This document shows, one piece after another, positions 7,415-15,127 of a DNA stretch of 64,000 nt. Both the position numbers and the translations under genes were made by a program. Origin of the DNA: Winogradskyella sediminis (lineage in GTDB: Bacteria > Bacteroidota > Bacteroidia > Flavobacteriales > Flavobacteriaceae); NCBI RefSeq assembly GCF_003387355.1, contig NZ_QUNH01000001.1:1498023-1562022 (forward strand), in the 5' to 3' direction. The notes under the pieces were generated by a model that searched no databases, was not told the DNA's origin, and was given only the letters and a program-made list of their open reading frames with translations. Numbering within the stretch: the stretch's first letter is position 1; every line of letters begins with the position of its first letter.

Positions 7415-9712
7415 ATGAAAATTTTTAAATTTGTCTTGTGTGCTATTCTTTTTACCTCGTTTAGTACATATGCCCAAGATGAGGTAAAGACCGAACGTCA
7501 GCAAGGTCACACTAACCAAAATAAATTTAAACAGCTTTACGATGAGTTTTCTACACCTAATGTGTTTAGAACGGGCTCAGGAGCTCCTGGACCTGGTTAT
7601 TACCAACAACAGGCAGATTATAAAATGGACATTGAAATCGATGATGTTAATGCCAAATTATATGGAGATGAAACTATTACTTATACTAATAATTCACCCG
7701 ATGAATTAGGTTATTTGTGGGTGCAATTAGATCAGAATATGCGTGCTAAAGATTCTAAAACACCACTTATTGGTAGATCTGGTATTGCGCCAGCTTCTTT
7801 ATCTTCTAGAGTAGTGAAATCCTATTTAAAAGAATCTTTTGATGGTGGTTTTAACATTGTTCATGTTAAGGATGTAAATGGAAAAGACTTACCGTATACT
7901 ATAAATCGCACTATGATGCGAGTAGAATTACCACGAGCAATGAAAACAGGTGATAAGTTTTCATTCCAAATTAAATGGTGGTACAATATCAATAATCACG
8001 TTACAGATGGTGGACGTTCTGGTTATGAGTATTTTGAGGAAGACGACAACAACTTATATACTATTGCGCAATTTTATCCGCGTATGGCTGTATATAATGA
8101 CGTAGAAGGCTGGCAGAACTCTCAGTTTTGGGGACGCGATGAATTCGCTTTGCCATTCGGAAATTTTGATGTGAATATCACAGTGCCTGCAGATCATATT
8201 CTAGATGGAACAGGTGTATTAACCAACCGAGAGGAAGTATTTACAAAAGAGATGATGAAGCGCTATAAAAAAGCGCAGAAATCTTATGATGAACCTGTAA
8301 TGATTGTTACAGATGAAGAGGCTAGAAATGCTGAAAAATCTAAAAGTAAAGATAAGAAAACATGGAAGCTTTCGGCTAAAATGGTACGTGATTTTGGTTT
8401 TGCAACTTCACGTAAATTTTTATGGGATATGATGGCTGTGAAACTTGGGGATAAAGATGTAATGGCAGTATCTCTATACCCAAAAGAAGGAAACCCATTA
8501 TGGGAACAGTGGTCCACAAAAGCTGTAGCAAGTACACTAAAAACGTATTCTCGAATGACCTTTGATTACCCATATCACAAAGCAATTTCTGTAAATACAC
8601 CAATGGGAATGGAGTACCCAATGATCTGCTTTAACTTTGGTCGTCCAGATAAAGAAGGAAATTATTCTGATAGAACAAAATACGGAATGATTGGCGTCAT
8701 TATTCATGAAGTTGGTCACAATTGGTTTCCAATGATTGTAAATAGTGATGAACGTCAATGGACATGGATGGACGAAGGCTTAAATACGTTTACACAATAC
8801 GTAGCAGAGCAAGACTTTGGCGAATGGTATCCAGATGCGTTGTCTCCACAGCACAAAAAATTTCCATCTAGAAGAGGACCTGCTAAGAATATAGTGAGAT
8901 ATATGGGAGGTGATCAAAATTATATTGCACCAATTATGACTAAGGGATTAAATACCTATCAGTTTGGAAACAATGCCTATGGTAAGCCTGCAACAGCATT
9001 AAATATTCTAAGAGAAACAGTAATGGGACGCGACTTGTTTGATTATGCATTTAAAGAATATGCAAACCGCTGGAAGTTTAAACATCCAACTCCCGAAGAT
9101 TTTTTCCGCACTATGGAAGATGCTTCAGCTGTAGATTTAGACTGGTTTTGGAGGGGTTGGTTCTACACCACAGATTATACGGATATCGGAATCAAAGATG
9201 TAAAGAAATTTGCTGTAACTACGACGCCTAATGATAACGGAAAACGATTAGCTGAAAGGTATAATAGAGATCCTAACAGCTTAGTTTATTTCATAGAAGA
9301 AGGCGCTGAAGGTTTTGATGATGCCATGAAAGCCAATACATCTATTGATGAATTACCGACTGTAAAAGAATATATTATGGATAATTTTACACCAGAAGAA
9401 CAAAAATCTATGAAAAAAGCGCCTCAGTTTTTCTATCAAATTACTTTTGAGAAACCAGGTGGGTTAGTGATGCCGCTAATCGTAGAATATACTTATGCTG
9501 ATGGCACAGCATCTAGAGAAACTTATCCAGCTCAAGTATGGAGATTAAACGATAAGGAGGTGACAAAAGCTGTAGCTAGTGATAAAGAAATTGTATCAAT
9601 ACAAATTGATCCAGATTTAGAAACAGCAGATGTAGATACCACCAACAACGCATGGCCTAAAGAGGTAAAGGAAAGTGAATTTGATAAGTTTAAAGCGAGA
9701 GCTAGAGATTAG
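7415..9712 (+). CDS. M1-family (aminopeptidase N-like) zinc metallopeptidase, exported
   Basis: A 765-residue periplasmic or surface metallopeptidase with a signal peptide (cleavage after STYAQ). The zinc site HEVGHNW has H431, E432 and H435, with the third ligand E454 in WMDEG, giving the exact HExxH-x18-E signature of gluzincin family M1. The exopeptidase motif is seen as GMEYPMICF instead of GAMEN. It therefore belongs to the diverged flavobacterial M1 branch and exopeptidase activity is not assured. A strong terminator follows. It probably works with the secreted proteins upstream in peptide nutrition or envelope processing. Confidence 0.9.
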   Translation: MKIFKFVLCAILFTSFSTYAQDEVKTERQQGHTNQNKFKQLYDEFSTPNVFRTGSGAPGPGYYQQQADYKMDIEIDDVNAKLYGDETITYTNNSPDELGYLWVQLDQNMRAKDSKTPLIGRSGIAPASLSSRVVKSYLKESFDGGFNIVHVKDVNGKDLPYTINRTMMRVELPRAMKTGDKFSFQIKWWYNINNHVTDGGRSGYEYFEEDDNNLYTIAQFYPRMAVYNDVEGWQNSQFWGRDEFALPFGNFDVNITVPADHILDGTGVLTNREEVFTKEMMKRYKKAQKSYDEPVMIVTDEEARNAEKSKSKDKKTWKLSAKMVRDFGFATSRKFLWDMMAVKLGDKDVMAVSLYPKEGNPLWEQWSTKAVASTLKTYSRMTFDYPYHKAISVNTPMGMEYPMICFNFGRPDKEGNYSDRTKYGMIGVIIHEVGHNWFPMIVNSDERQWTWMDEGLNTFTQYVAEQDFGEWYPDALSPQHKKFPSRRGPAKNIVRYMGGDQNYIAPIMTKGLNTYQFGNNAYGKPATALNILRETVMGRDLFDYAFKEYANRWKFKHPTPEDFFRTMEDASAVDLDWFWRGWFYTTDYTDIGIKDVKKFAVTTTPNDNGKRLAERYNRDPNSLVYFIEEGAEGFDDAMKANTSIDELPTVKEYIMDNFTPEEQKSMKKAPQFFYQITFEKPGGLVMPLIVEYTYADGTASRETYPAQVWRLNDKEVTKAVASDKEIVSIQIDPDLETADVDTTNNAWPKEVKESEFDKFKARARD

Positions 9713-9735
9713 TACCACCTATCAATTGATAAATT

Positions 9736-9767
9736 TAAGCCAACTTTTCTAAGTTGGCTTTTTTTAT
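9736..9767 (+). terminator. Rho-independent terminator after the M1 peptidase
   Basis: AAGCCAACTT (9737-9746), loop TTCT, AAGTTGGCTT (9751-9760), then a T run. Confidence 0.9.
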
Positions 9768-9801
9768 TTAAATTCAAGTCGTTTAATTCACAAACTCATT
9801 C

Positions 9802-9809
9802 TATATTTG
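9802..9809 (+). promoter_or_regulatory. Promoter -7 box of tatA
   Basis: TATATTTG matches TAnnTTTG exactly and lies only four bases before the GTG start codon. The transcript may therefore begin at or next to the start codon. The same 11 bases (TTTGCATCGTG) occur at the start of the gene at 51764. Confidence 0.55.
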
Positions 9810-9813
9810 CATC

Positions 9814-10104
9814 GTGATACATCAACTAACAATATTATTTATTGGAGCTGCCGAGATAATGGTGATACTGCTAATAGTGGTATTAGTCTTCGGTGCAGAT
9901 AAACTTCCTGAAATAGCAAGAGGACTTGGTAAAGGTATGCGTCAGTTAAGAGATGCAAGTAATGATATTAAACAAGAAGTTTCTAAAAGCGCAAAAGAAA
10001 ATAACATCATAGATTCTGATGTTACAAAAAATGTTCAAGAAGAAATCAATAAAATTAAAGATGATCTCGAAGACTTCACAGGATCATTAAAACGCAATAA
10101 ATAA
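9814..10104 (+). CDS. tatA: Sec-independent (twin-arginine) translocase subunit TatA/TatE family
   Basis: A 96-residue membrane protein of the Tat pathway, which exports folded proteins. One N-terminal transmembrane helix (about residues 8-27), then the family hinge FGADKLPEIARGLGKGMRQLRDA and a charged amphipathic helix and tail. The start is GTG at 9814. The glutamate E14 in the membrane helix corresponds to the polar residue typical of TatA. No tatC or tatB is in the window, so the translocase partners must be elsewhere. Immediately downstream is a decayed gene. Confidence 0.88.
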   Translation: MIHQLTILFIGAAEIMVILLIVVLVFGADKLPEIARGLGKGMRQLRDASNDIKQEVSKSAKENNIIDSDVTKNVQEEINKIKDDLEDFTGSLKRNK

Positions 10105-10122
10105 TTACGTATTTCTTAAAAA

Positions 10123-10262
10123 TTAGCTTTAATTTGGTCTAAATATCCAAGTTGGAGCAGAACACAGGTTTTAAATAGACTGAAGCAATCTTCTGAATTT
10201 TATCCTAGTAAAAATAGTATTTTGGTTATGGAAATATTGATGCTTTAGAAGCTGTACAATAG
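10123..10262 (+). pseudogene. Frameshifted remnant of a subtilase (S8) C-terminal catalytic segment
   Basis: From 10123 the frame reads LKLALIWSKYPSWSRTQVLN, RLKQSSEFYPSKNSI. After one missing T in a T run (about 10221-10223) the next frame reads FGYGNIDALEAVQ and stops at 10260. The order ..ALIWS.YP..+..QV..RL..S......GYG.IDALEAV is the normal end of a peptidase S8 domain, after the catalytic serine. Stops (10117) and lack of upstream homology show that only about 45 codons survive. No start codon or intact frame exists. The assignment rests on motif order recognised by eye. Confidence 0.55.
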
Positions 10263-10289
10263 ATAGAACGTAATAATAAATGTAATAGG

Positions 10290-10327
10290 AAGCTTCGCAA
10301 AATGTTGTGAGGCTTTTCTTTTTTTTG
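10290..10327 (+). terminator. Rho-independent terminator
   Basis: AAGCTTCGCAA (10290-10300), loop AATG, TTGTGAGGCTT (10305-10315) pair over 11 bp with two G-U wobbles, followed by a long T run. It probably ended the lost subtilase gene and now ends tatA transcripts. Confidence 0.8.
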
Positions 10328-10338
10328 ATTGAAATAAT

Positions 10339-10725
10339 TTAATCTAACACATGTTTTTCAAAAATCGTTTGTAATTCATGTTCTGGATTATCAGTAATAC
10401 CACAATGTGTCTTAGAACTTTGAATTATAGTACTACGAGATGCTGCTAACCACCTAAACCTATCGGATAATTCAAATTGGGCAATCGCACCTCCGGAAGG
10501 GTCGCCTTTAGAAATCAATTCCCAGGATTTTAAATAATTATGAATAGCTTCCAATCCGAGTTCACATGAGAACGCCTGAAGCTTTTTCGGGTTAACGTTA
10601 TACTTTACTCCCAGAAATTTTTTCCGTTTCGAAAATAAGATCACACCAATATTAAAAAATTCTTCGCGTTCCACTTTAGGCACCAATCTAATAATTGCGT
10701 ATTCAAACGTCACTTTATCTTGCAT
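10339..10725 (-). CDS. DUF3037 family protein
   Basis: A 128-residue cytoplasmic protein. The opening FEYAIIRLVPKVEREEFFNIGVILFS followed by FLGVKYN is characteristic of DUF3037. It overlaps the 3' end of the HipA-like gene by 11 bases, so both are surely translated from one mRNA. The two families are often found side by side in Bacteroidota as I recall, which suggests that they act as a pair, but no biochemical role is established. It is the last gene of the minus-strand run that starts at kynU. Confidence 0.75.
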   Translation of the reverse strand: MQDKVTFEYAIIRLVPKVEREEFFNIGVILFSKRKKFLGVKYNVNPKKLQAFSCELGLEAIHNYLKSWELISKGDPSGGAIAQFELSDRFRWLAASRSTIIQSSKTHCGITDNPEHELQTIFEKHVLD

Positions 10726-11494
10726 CTTCAGCTTCTTTTACTAAGGTTTCAATTTTTGATAGTCTAGAGTTTAAATACGCTTTATAGGCAGTTCTCATAT
10801 CGTCAGGACTGAATGAATCAGATTCATTTTTCAACCAATCATCTGGTATTTTAGAAATAATATCTTCAATCGTTTCTTGGTTCAATACTTTTATAATGTC
10901 TTTTGAAGCTTCTTGTAAAAGTGCAGCACGTTCTAATAAAACATGATCTTTAACCAAAGAAAATGTTCCTTTTAGGTGATTTTCCCACGTGCTCCAATTA
11001 TGATGAAAATAGAAACTCGCTCCATTATCTATAACCCATAATTCATTATTCCAATTTAATAAATTGGTGTTTTTTACGGTACGGTCAATATTACTGATAA
11101 TACTGTCTAAAAGCACAATTTTAGATGAGGTTAAAGCATCTGCAACTGATACCAAAGGATCAAAAGTTATAGAACCACTTAGGTAATGCAGACCTAAATT
11201 TAAACCTACACTAAATTTTAATAAATCTTGTATTTCTTCATCAGGTTCAGTTTTACTAAACGAATCGTCTAAATTCAGAAACACTAATTCAGGAACTTTT
11301 AAACCTATTGCTCTTGCTAATTCACCTCCAATAAATTCTGCAATGAGAGCTTTGGTTCCTTGGCCTGCTCCTCTAAATTTTAGAACGTATAGAAAACCAT
11401 CGCTAGCTTCAATAATAGCAGGTAACGATCCGCCTTCTCTTAAAGGAGTGATGTATTTAACTACATCTACGGTTCTTATGTCAATGTCACTCAT
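10715..11494 (-). CDS. HipA-like kinase-fold protein
   Basis: A 259-residue single-domain protein with HipA-type kinase features: a glycine-rich loop GGSLPA (21-26), a candidate nucleotide-binding lysine K39 in YVLKF, the catalytic loop SNIDRTVKNTN (D137, K141, N142, N144) and a metal-binding D156 in IDNG. It is much shorter than classical HipA (~440 residues) and lacks the N-terminal HipA-N1 domain. No HipB-like helix-turn-helix gene is adjacent; instead DUF3037 overlaps it. It lies 8 bases downstream of the O-methyltransferase. Target unknown. Confidence 0.72.
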   Translation of the reverse strand: MSDIDIRTVDVVKYITPLREGGSLPAIIEASDGFLYVLKFRGAGQGTKALIAEFIGGELARAIGLKVPELVFLNLDDSFSKTEPDEEIQDLLKFSVGLNLGLHYLSGSITFDPLVSVADALTSSKIVLLDSIISNIDRTVKNTNLLNWNNELWVIDNGASFYFHHNWSTWENHLKGTFSLVKDHVLLERAALLQEASKDIIKVLNQETIEDIISKIPDDWLKNESDSFSPDDMRTAYKAYLNSRLSKIETLVKEAEDAR

Positions 11495-11502
11495 AGCTAG
11501 GC

Positions 11503-12144
11503 TTATTTTTTTCGGCTAATGGTTAAACCATCTCTTATAGGGAGAAGAACAGTTTCAATACGTTCGTCGTTTTTAAGAAGTGTGTTATAATCTAAAACTG
11601 CTTTTGTCGATTTGTCCTTTGCGTCAAAAGGCTCTACCACTTTTCCATACCATAACACGTTATCAGAAAGAATTACACCTCCTGGTTTTAACTTATCAAT
11701 TATTAAATGAAAATAATTGGAATAATTAGGCTTATCGGCATCAATAAAAACTAAATCGAAGGTCTCATTTAACTCAGGAATGATATCTAAAGCGCTTCCT
11801 GTATGCTGAATGATTTGCTGTCCATATTCCGACTTGTTAAAATACTTTCGCTGAAAATCGACGAGTTCTTCATTAATATCAATTGTATGAAGCCTACCGT
11901 TTTCTTGAAGTCCTTCTGCCAAACATAATGTCGCATATCCGGTAAAAGTCCCTAATTCTAAAACCGTTTTGGGACGAATTAATTTCGATATCATACTTAA
12001 AACACGGCCTTGATAAGGGCCACTAAGCATTATCGGTTGTAGTACTTTTTGATAGGTTTCTCTAGTGAGTTGTTGCAGTAATTGAGGTTCTTGTTCAGAA
12101 TGGTCAACTACATATTTGTCTAAATTATCGGGCAAGAAAAACAT
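11503..12144 (-). CDS. Class I SAM-dependent O-methyltransferase (COMT-like)
   Basis: A 213-residue methyltransferase of the Methyltransf_3 / catechol O-methyltransferase-like family. Motif I VLELGTFTGYATLCLA binds S-adenosylmethionine, and FIDADKPNY supplies the metal aspartate and a catalytic lysine; DNVLWYGKV is the usual third motif. Such enzymes methylate a catechol-type hydroxyl in a Mg-dependent way. Being 41 bases downstream of the ACMS decarboxylase, it may act on an ortho-hydroxylated aromatic intermediate, but that is inference; equivalent genes also occur outside such clusters. Confidence 0.85.
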   Translation of the reverse strand: MFFLPDNLDKYVVDHSEQEPQLLQQLTRETYQKVLQPIMLSGPYQGRVLSMISKLIRPKTVLELGTFTGYATLCLAEGLQENGRLHTIDINEELVDFQRKYFNKSEYGQQIIQHTGSALDIIPELNETFDLVFIDADKPNYSNYFHLIIDKLKPGGVILSDNVLWYGKVVEPFDAKDKSTKAVLDYNTLLKNDERIETVLLPIRDGLTISRKK

Positions 12145-12185
12145 AAATTATAATTTAAATTAAAACCTTAAGATGCAGAGAACTA

Positions 12186-13271
12186 TTAAGACAAAATTCT
12201 ATCCATTAATTTCTTTTTAGCTGCATCATCATCTCCACATAACCATTGAATAACGTTGTCTTCCCATATAGCATCTCCTTCGGTTTTAGTAATTATCTCG
12301 CGTTCTATGGCTAAATCTATAATTTTACCTGGATAAGAGGATTGCTTTTCGCTTTCCATTTCCCCTAAAGGGTAAGGGTCGTCTAGTCCCATAATTACTT
12401 GTTTAGAACCTTGATTTCTAATTAATAATTCTAAACCACCTGTGTCATGCACTAAAGTGTCAAAGAATATATTTTTATGTCCTACAGCTTTTCTAGGATG
12501 ACTTTTACCTTCAAATAAATCTGGTCGTCCATCAAAGCCTTGAATCCGTCGTCCTAAATTAATTTGTGCCAATTGTCCGCCATGCGCAAAACAAGTACGC
12601 ATGTTAGGATATTTATCTTGGTAACCATTTAAGGTTAAAAAGTGGTACGCATCGCCACATTGTGCTAACATCCAAATTAAATGAAACCGCCACGATGTGT
12701 TTTCTAATTTTATAAACTTCTCGCCATCGTAAGGATGAATTTCAACAGCCAAATTATATTTGTTGGCCATTTCAAAAATAGGTTCATTTTCTTCATCAAA
12801 AATGCAACGCCAAGTGCCAATAGAATCCATATAATGCGTAGGTAAACATAAAAGTTGCATACCTAGAACTTCAACACAACGTTCAATTTCCCAACAAGCA
12901 CTTCTTACAAATCCAGGATGCACTACAAAACCACAGGTGAATTTACTAGGATGATTATGTTGCACTTTAGCATTAAAATCATTCTGAAATCGTAAGGCTT
13001 GTTTCATTTCTTCAACCCTTAAACCATTGCCGTAAAGTTGAGATAAATTTAAAACAACGGCATGGTCTAGCTTATTGCGCTCCATCCATTCTAGCTTTTC
13101 TTCTAAGAAAAAACTAGAATCTGTAATAGGACGATTCCAATCTTTCTGAAGCATAAATTTTCGGTCTTTATCGACCCAAAAAATACCTTTGTCTTTCATG
13201 AACTGAGGAATTTCTTCAGGGTAGGGAAGAAGGTGTGAGTGACCGTTTATTCTTAGTTTGCGTTTACTCAT
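12186..13271 (-). CDS. Amidohydrolase-family 2-amino-3-carboxymuconate-6-semialdehyde decarboxylase (ACMSD) candidate
   Basis: A 361-residue TIM-barrel amidohydrolase. The metal pair HSH is at residues 11-13, a barrel histidine is in CFAHGGQ and the last aspartate in MGLDDPYP. ACMSD removes CO2 from ACMS, the product of 3-hydroxyanthranilate dioxygenase, and so diverts it from quinolinate/NAD toward degradation. The assignment rests on family plus position 50 bases after the dioxygenase gene and in the same operon. No REP-like element lies in this gap, unlike the gaps upstream. Confidence 0.82.
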   Translation of the reverse strand: MSKRKLRINGHSHLLPYPEEIPQFMKDKGIFWVDKDRKFMLQKDWNRPITDSSFFLEEKLEWMERNKLDHAVVLNLSQLYGNGLRVEEMKQALRFQNDFNAKVQHNHPSKFTCGFVVHPGFVRSACWEIERCVEVLGMQLLCLPTHYMDSIGTWRCIFDEENEPIFEMANKYNLAVEIHPYDGEKFIKLENTSWRFHLIWMLAQCGDAYHFLTLNGYQDKYPNMRTCFAHGGQLAQINLGRRIQGFDGRPDLFEGKSHPRKAVGHKNIFFDTLVHDTGGLELLIRNQGSKQVIMGLDDPYPLGEMESEKQSSYPGKIIDLAIEREIITKTEGDAIWEDNVIQWLCGDDDAAKKKLMDRILS

Positions 13272-13321
13272 ATTTGGGTTGGATTGCGAGAGATTTAATT
13301 ATGGAATATTTTTTTTCTAGT

Positions 13322-13801
13322 TTAGTCTTTTTTAATAGTCTTGTTATATCTATCAAAAATGGCAGGCATATCGGTTTCGATATTGTCCAAAGTAAATTCC
13401 TCTTCGTATAGCAAACTAGCATCTTTCTCAGAATACCATTGTAACTTATCTTTTACGCCTTCATCTCTTGGATACTCTATAACTAAACCAACAGTATTTG
13501 GTCCACGTTGTGGCGAATGCGGCACTTTTGGTGGTAATAAAAAGATGTCACCTTCCTTAATATGAATGTCTTTTGGTACACCATCATCAATGACTTTTAA
13601 AACAATGTCGCCTTCTACTTGATAGAAAAATTCTGGTGTTTCGTTATAATGATAATCTGTACGGTCGTTAGGTCCACCGACAACCATTACAATAAAGTCG
13701 CCATCTTTCCAAACCACTTTGTTACCAACAGGAGGTTTAAGTAAATGACGATTTTCTTCAATCCATTCTTTAAAATTTATGGGTGGAAATAGTTTGCTCA
13801 T
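13322..13801 (-). CDS. 3-hydroxyanthranilate 3,4-dioxygenase, cysteine-free form
   Basis: A 159-residue cupin dioxygenase opening the ring of 3-hydroxyanthranilate to ACMS. H51, E57 and H95 give the Fe(II) site at the same numbers as in the Cupriavidus enzyme, and R47, R99 and E109 fit the substrate site. The start MSKLF (13801) is used rather than an upstream start at 13822, because known enzymes begin there and a repeat element (13817-13891) covers the longer start. Unusually the protein has no cysteine at all: the second, rubredoxin-like iron site of many bacterial enzymes (WYCxxC) is replaced by WYSEKD and the C-terminal CxxC is absent. Confidence 0.92.
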   Translation of the reverse strand: MSKLFPPINFKEWIEENRHLLKPPVGNKVVWKDGDFIVMVVGGPNDRTDYHYNETPEFFYQVEGDIVLKVIDDGVPKDIHIKEGDIFLLPPKVPHSPQRGPNTVGLVIEYPRDEGVKDKLQWYSEKDASLLYEEEFTLDNIETDMPAIFDRYNKTIKKD

Positions 13802-13816
13802 GGTTATGTTGTTTTT

Positions 13817-13891
13817 TGTCATTCCTGCGCAGGCAGGAATCTATGTTATTATCAATCTTTATTTTGGATTCCTATGTTCACAAAAATGACA
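13817..13891. repeat. REP-like double hairpin, TGTCATTCC family (copy 1)
   Basis: A 75-bp element filling the gap between the SDR and dioxygenase genes. It starts TGTCATTCCTGCGCAGGCAG and ends with AATGACA. The left half folds as ATTCCTGC/GCAGGAAT. The right half (GGATTCC ... AATGACA) is decayed. Sister copies are at 16596-16670 and 57608-57680. Confidence 0.75.
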
Positions 13892-13901
13892 AGTCATAAA
13901 G

Positions 13902-14684
13902 TTACAAAGATTTTGTTCGTCCGCCATCAACAGGAAGGTTAATTCCGTTAATATAAGCAGCACGTTCACTCGCTAAAAATGTAATGGCATCGGCAAGCTC
14001 TTCTGGTTGCGCAAAGCGTTTTGCTGGTACTGCGTTTTTCATGGCATTTGCAGCTTCTTCTTCAGTATTTCCAGATTTAGCCGATTTGTTTTTTATAATT
14101 TGAGTTAAACGTTCTGTACCAGTAGCTCCAGGTAAAACATTGTTTACGGTAATACCAAATTGCCCCAATTCGTTAGCCAATGTTTTACTCCAATTGGCAA
14201 CGGCTCCTCTAATGGTATTACTAACACCAAGACCATCTAAAGGTTGTTTTACAGATGTTGAAATCACATTAATGACGCGACCAAAACCTTCCTCTTTCAT
14301 AAAAGGAACGGTAGTTTGAACTAAGACATGATTACATTTTAAATGTTGGGTGAATGCCGATTCAAATTCATCTACTTCAGCAGAAAAAACAGGACCTCCT
14401 TTTGGGCCTCCTGTATTATTTACCAAAATATGAAACCCATGATGGTTTGAAATATAATCTGAAACTTTAGATTTTAAATCCTCAGGATTTGAAAAATCAG
14501 CTACAATATAATCATGTGGTCTTTGTTGTGGTAATTCTGAAAGCACCGTTTTCAGTTTGTCTTCGTTTCTAGCGACAAGGGTTATTTGTACACCTTCTGC
14601 TGCTAAAGCCATTGCTGTTGCTTTTCCTATGCCTGCTGTGCTGCCGCAGACTAGTGCGTATTTGTTGTTTAATTCTAAATTCAT
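13902..14684 (-). CDS. SDR-family protein lacking the catalytic Tyr/Lys
   Basis: A 260-residue short-chain dehydrogenase/reductase fold in the kynurenine cluster. The cofactor loop CGSTAGIG (13-20) and NNTGG (89-93) are present, and ARN at 38-40 with K43 would favour NADP. The active-site serine region STS (142-144) is kept, but the usual YxxxK is replaced by SNTIR (S155, R159). A standard hydride-transfer mechanism is therefore doubtful; SDR relatives with SNTxR exist and their role is unclear. It may act on an intermediate of the pathway, but no step of the standard route requires it. Confidence 0.82.
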   Translation of the reverse strand: MNLELNNKYALVCGSTAGIGKATAMALAAEGVQITLVARNEDKLKTVLSELPQQRPHDYIVADFSNPEDLKSKVSDYISNHHGFHILVNNTGGPKGGPVFSAEVDEFESAFTQHLKCNHVLVQTTVPFMKEEGFGRVINVISTSVKQPLDGLGVSNTIRGAVANWSKTLANELGQFGITVNNVLPGATGTERLTQIIKNKSAKSGNTEEEAANAMKNAVPAKRFAQPEELADAITFLASERAAYINGINLPVDGGRTKSL

Positions 14685-14691
14685 AATATTT

Positions 14692-14717
14692 TGTCTGGTC
14701 GAGCGTAGTTAAGACCT
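14692..14717 (+). repeat. REP-like hairpin, TGTCTGG family (left border of GIY-YIG cassette)
   Basis: TGTCTGGTCGAGCGTAGTTA followed by AGACCT, a slightly decayed copy (T for C at two places) of the 26-bp hairpin TGTCTGG-TCGAGCGCAGTCGA-GACCT. It points outward from the GIY-YIG gene, with TGTC on the outside. Confidence 0.75.
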
Positions 14718-14773
14718 ACTTAGTTTTCAGGATTATAATTTGAATGTGTTGCATTTCTGCATTCAGATAGAAT

Positions 14774-15037
14774 TTATAACAAATCATAATCTCCTTTTAT
14801 TAAAGCATGTTTTTTCTTAGCACTCCATTTTTTTATTTTCTTTTCAAAGTATATTGCTTGTTCAATATCATTAAATTCTTGATGAAAAATTAATTTCAAA
14901 GGTCTTCTTTTATACGTGAAACAATTTTTATTTAATCCTTTTTGATGTTCTTCAAAACGTCTTGAAATGTCATTTGTTACTCCTGTATAAGTGAGGTTAT
15001 CTGAGCATTGTAATATGTAAATATAATAGGTTTTCAT
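14774..15037 (-). CDS. Single-domain GIY-YIG nuclease family protein
   Basis: An 87-residue GIY-YIG domain (UPF0213-like). The first motif is YYIYIL (residues 4-9), the second YTG (17-19), and catalytic R27, H31 and the metal-binding E65 are all present, so it could cut DNA. The start MKTYY at 15037 is preferred; an upstream start at 15043 adds two residues and touches the repeat. It is enclosed by inverted copies of the TGTCTGG hairpin (14692-14717 and 15042-15068) inside the kynurenine operon. Its function is unknown; mobility or repeat maintenance is a hypothesis. Confidence 0.88.
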   Translation of the reverse strand: MKTYYIYILQCSDNLTYTGVTNDISRRFEEHQKGLNKNCFTYKRRPLKLIFHQEFNDIEQAIYFEKKIKKWSAKKKHALIKGDYDLL

Positions 15038-15041
15038 AAGC

Positions 15042-15121
15042 AACCTCTCGACTGCGCTCGAGGCGACATTTTAGTTTTAATTTTATTTTTTTTATGTCTG
15101 GTCGAGCGCAGTCGAGACCTT
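15042..15121. repeat. Two REP-like hairpins, TGTCTGG family, in back-to-back orientation
   Basis: 15042-15068 is the inverted copy (CTCTCGACTGCGCTCGAG ending GCGACA) and 15094-15121 the direct copy (TGTCTGGTCGAGCGCAGTCG then AGACCT). They are about 28-bp arms of an 80-bp inverted repeat. The first closes the GIY-YIG cassette; the second abuts the aldehyde dehydrogenase stop codon. Confidence 0.8.
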
Positions 15122-15127
15122 GCTCTT

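Noticed and set aside
10715-11494. Classical hipBA toxin-antitoxin locus
   Set aside because: The kinase is about half the HipA length and no HipB helix-turn-helix gene is adjacent.
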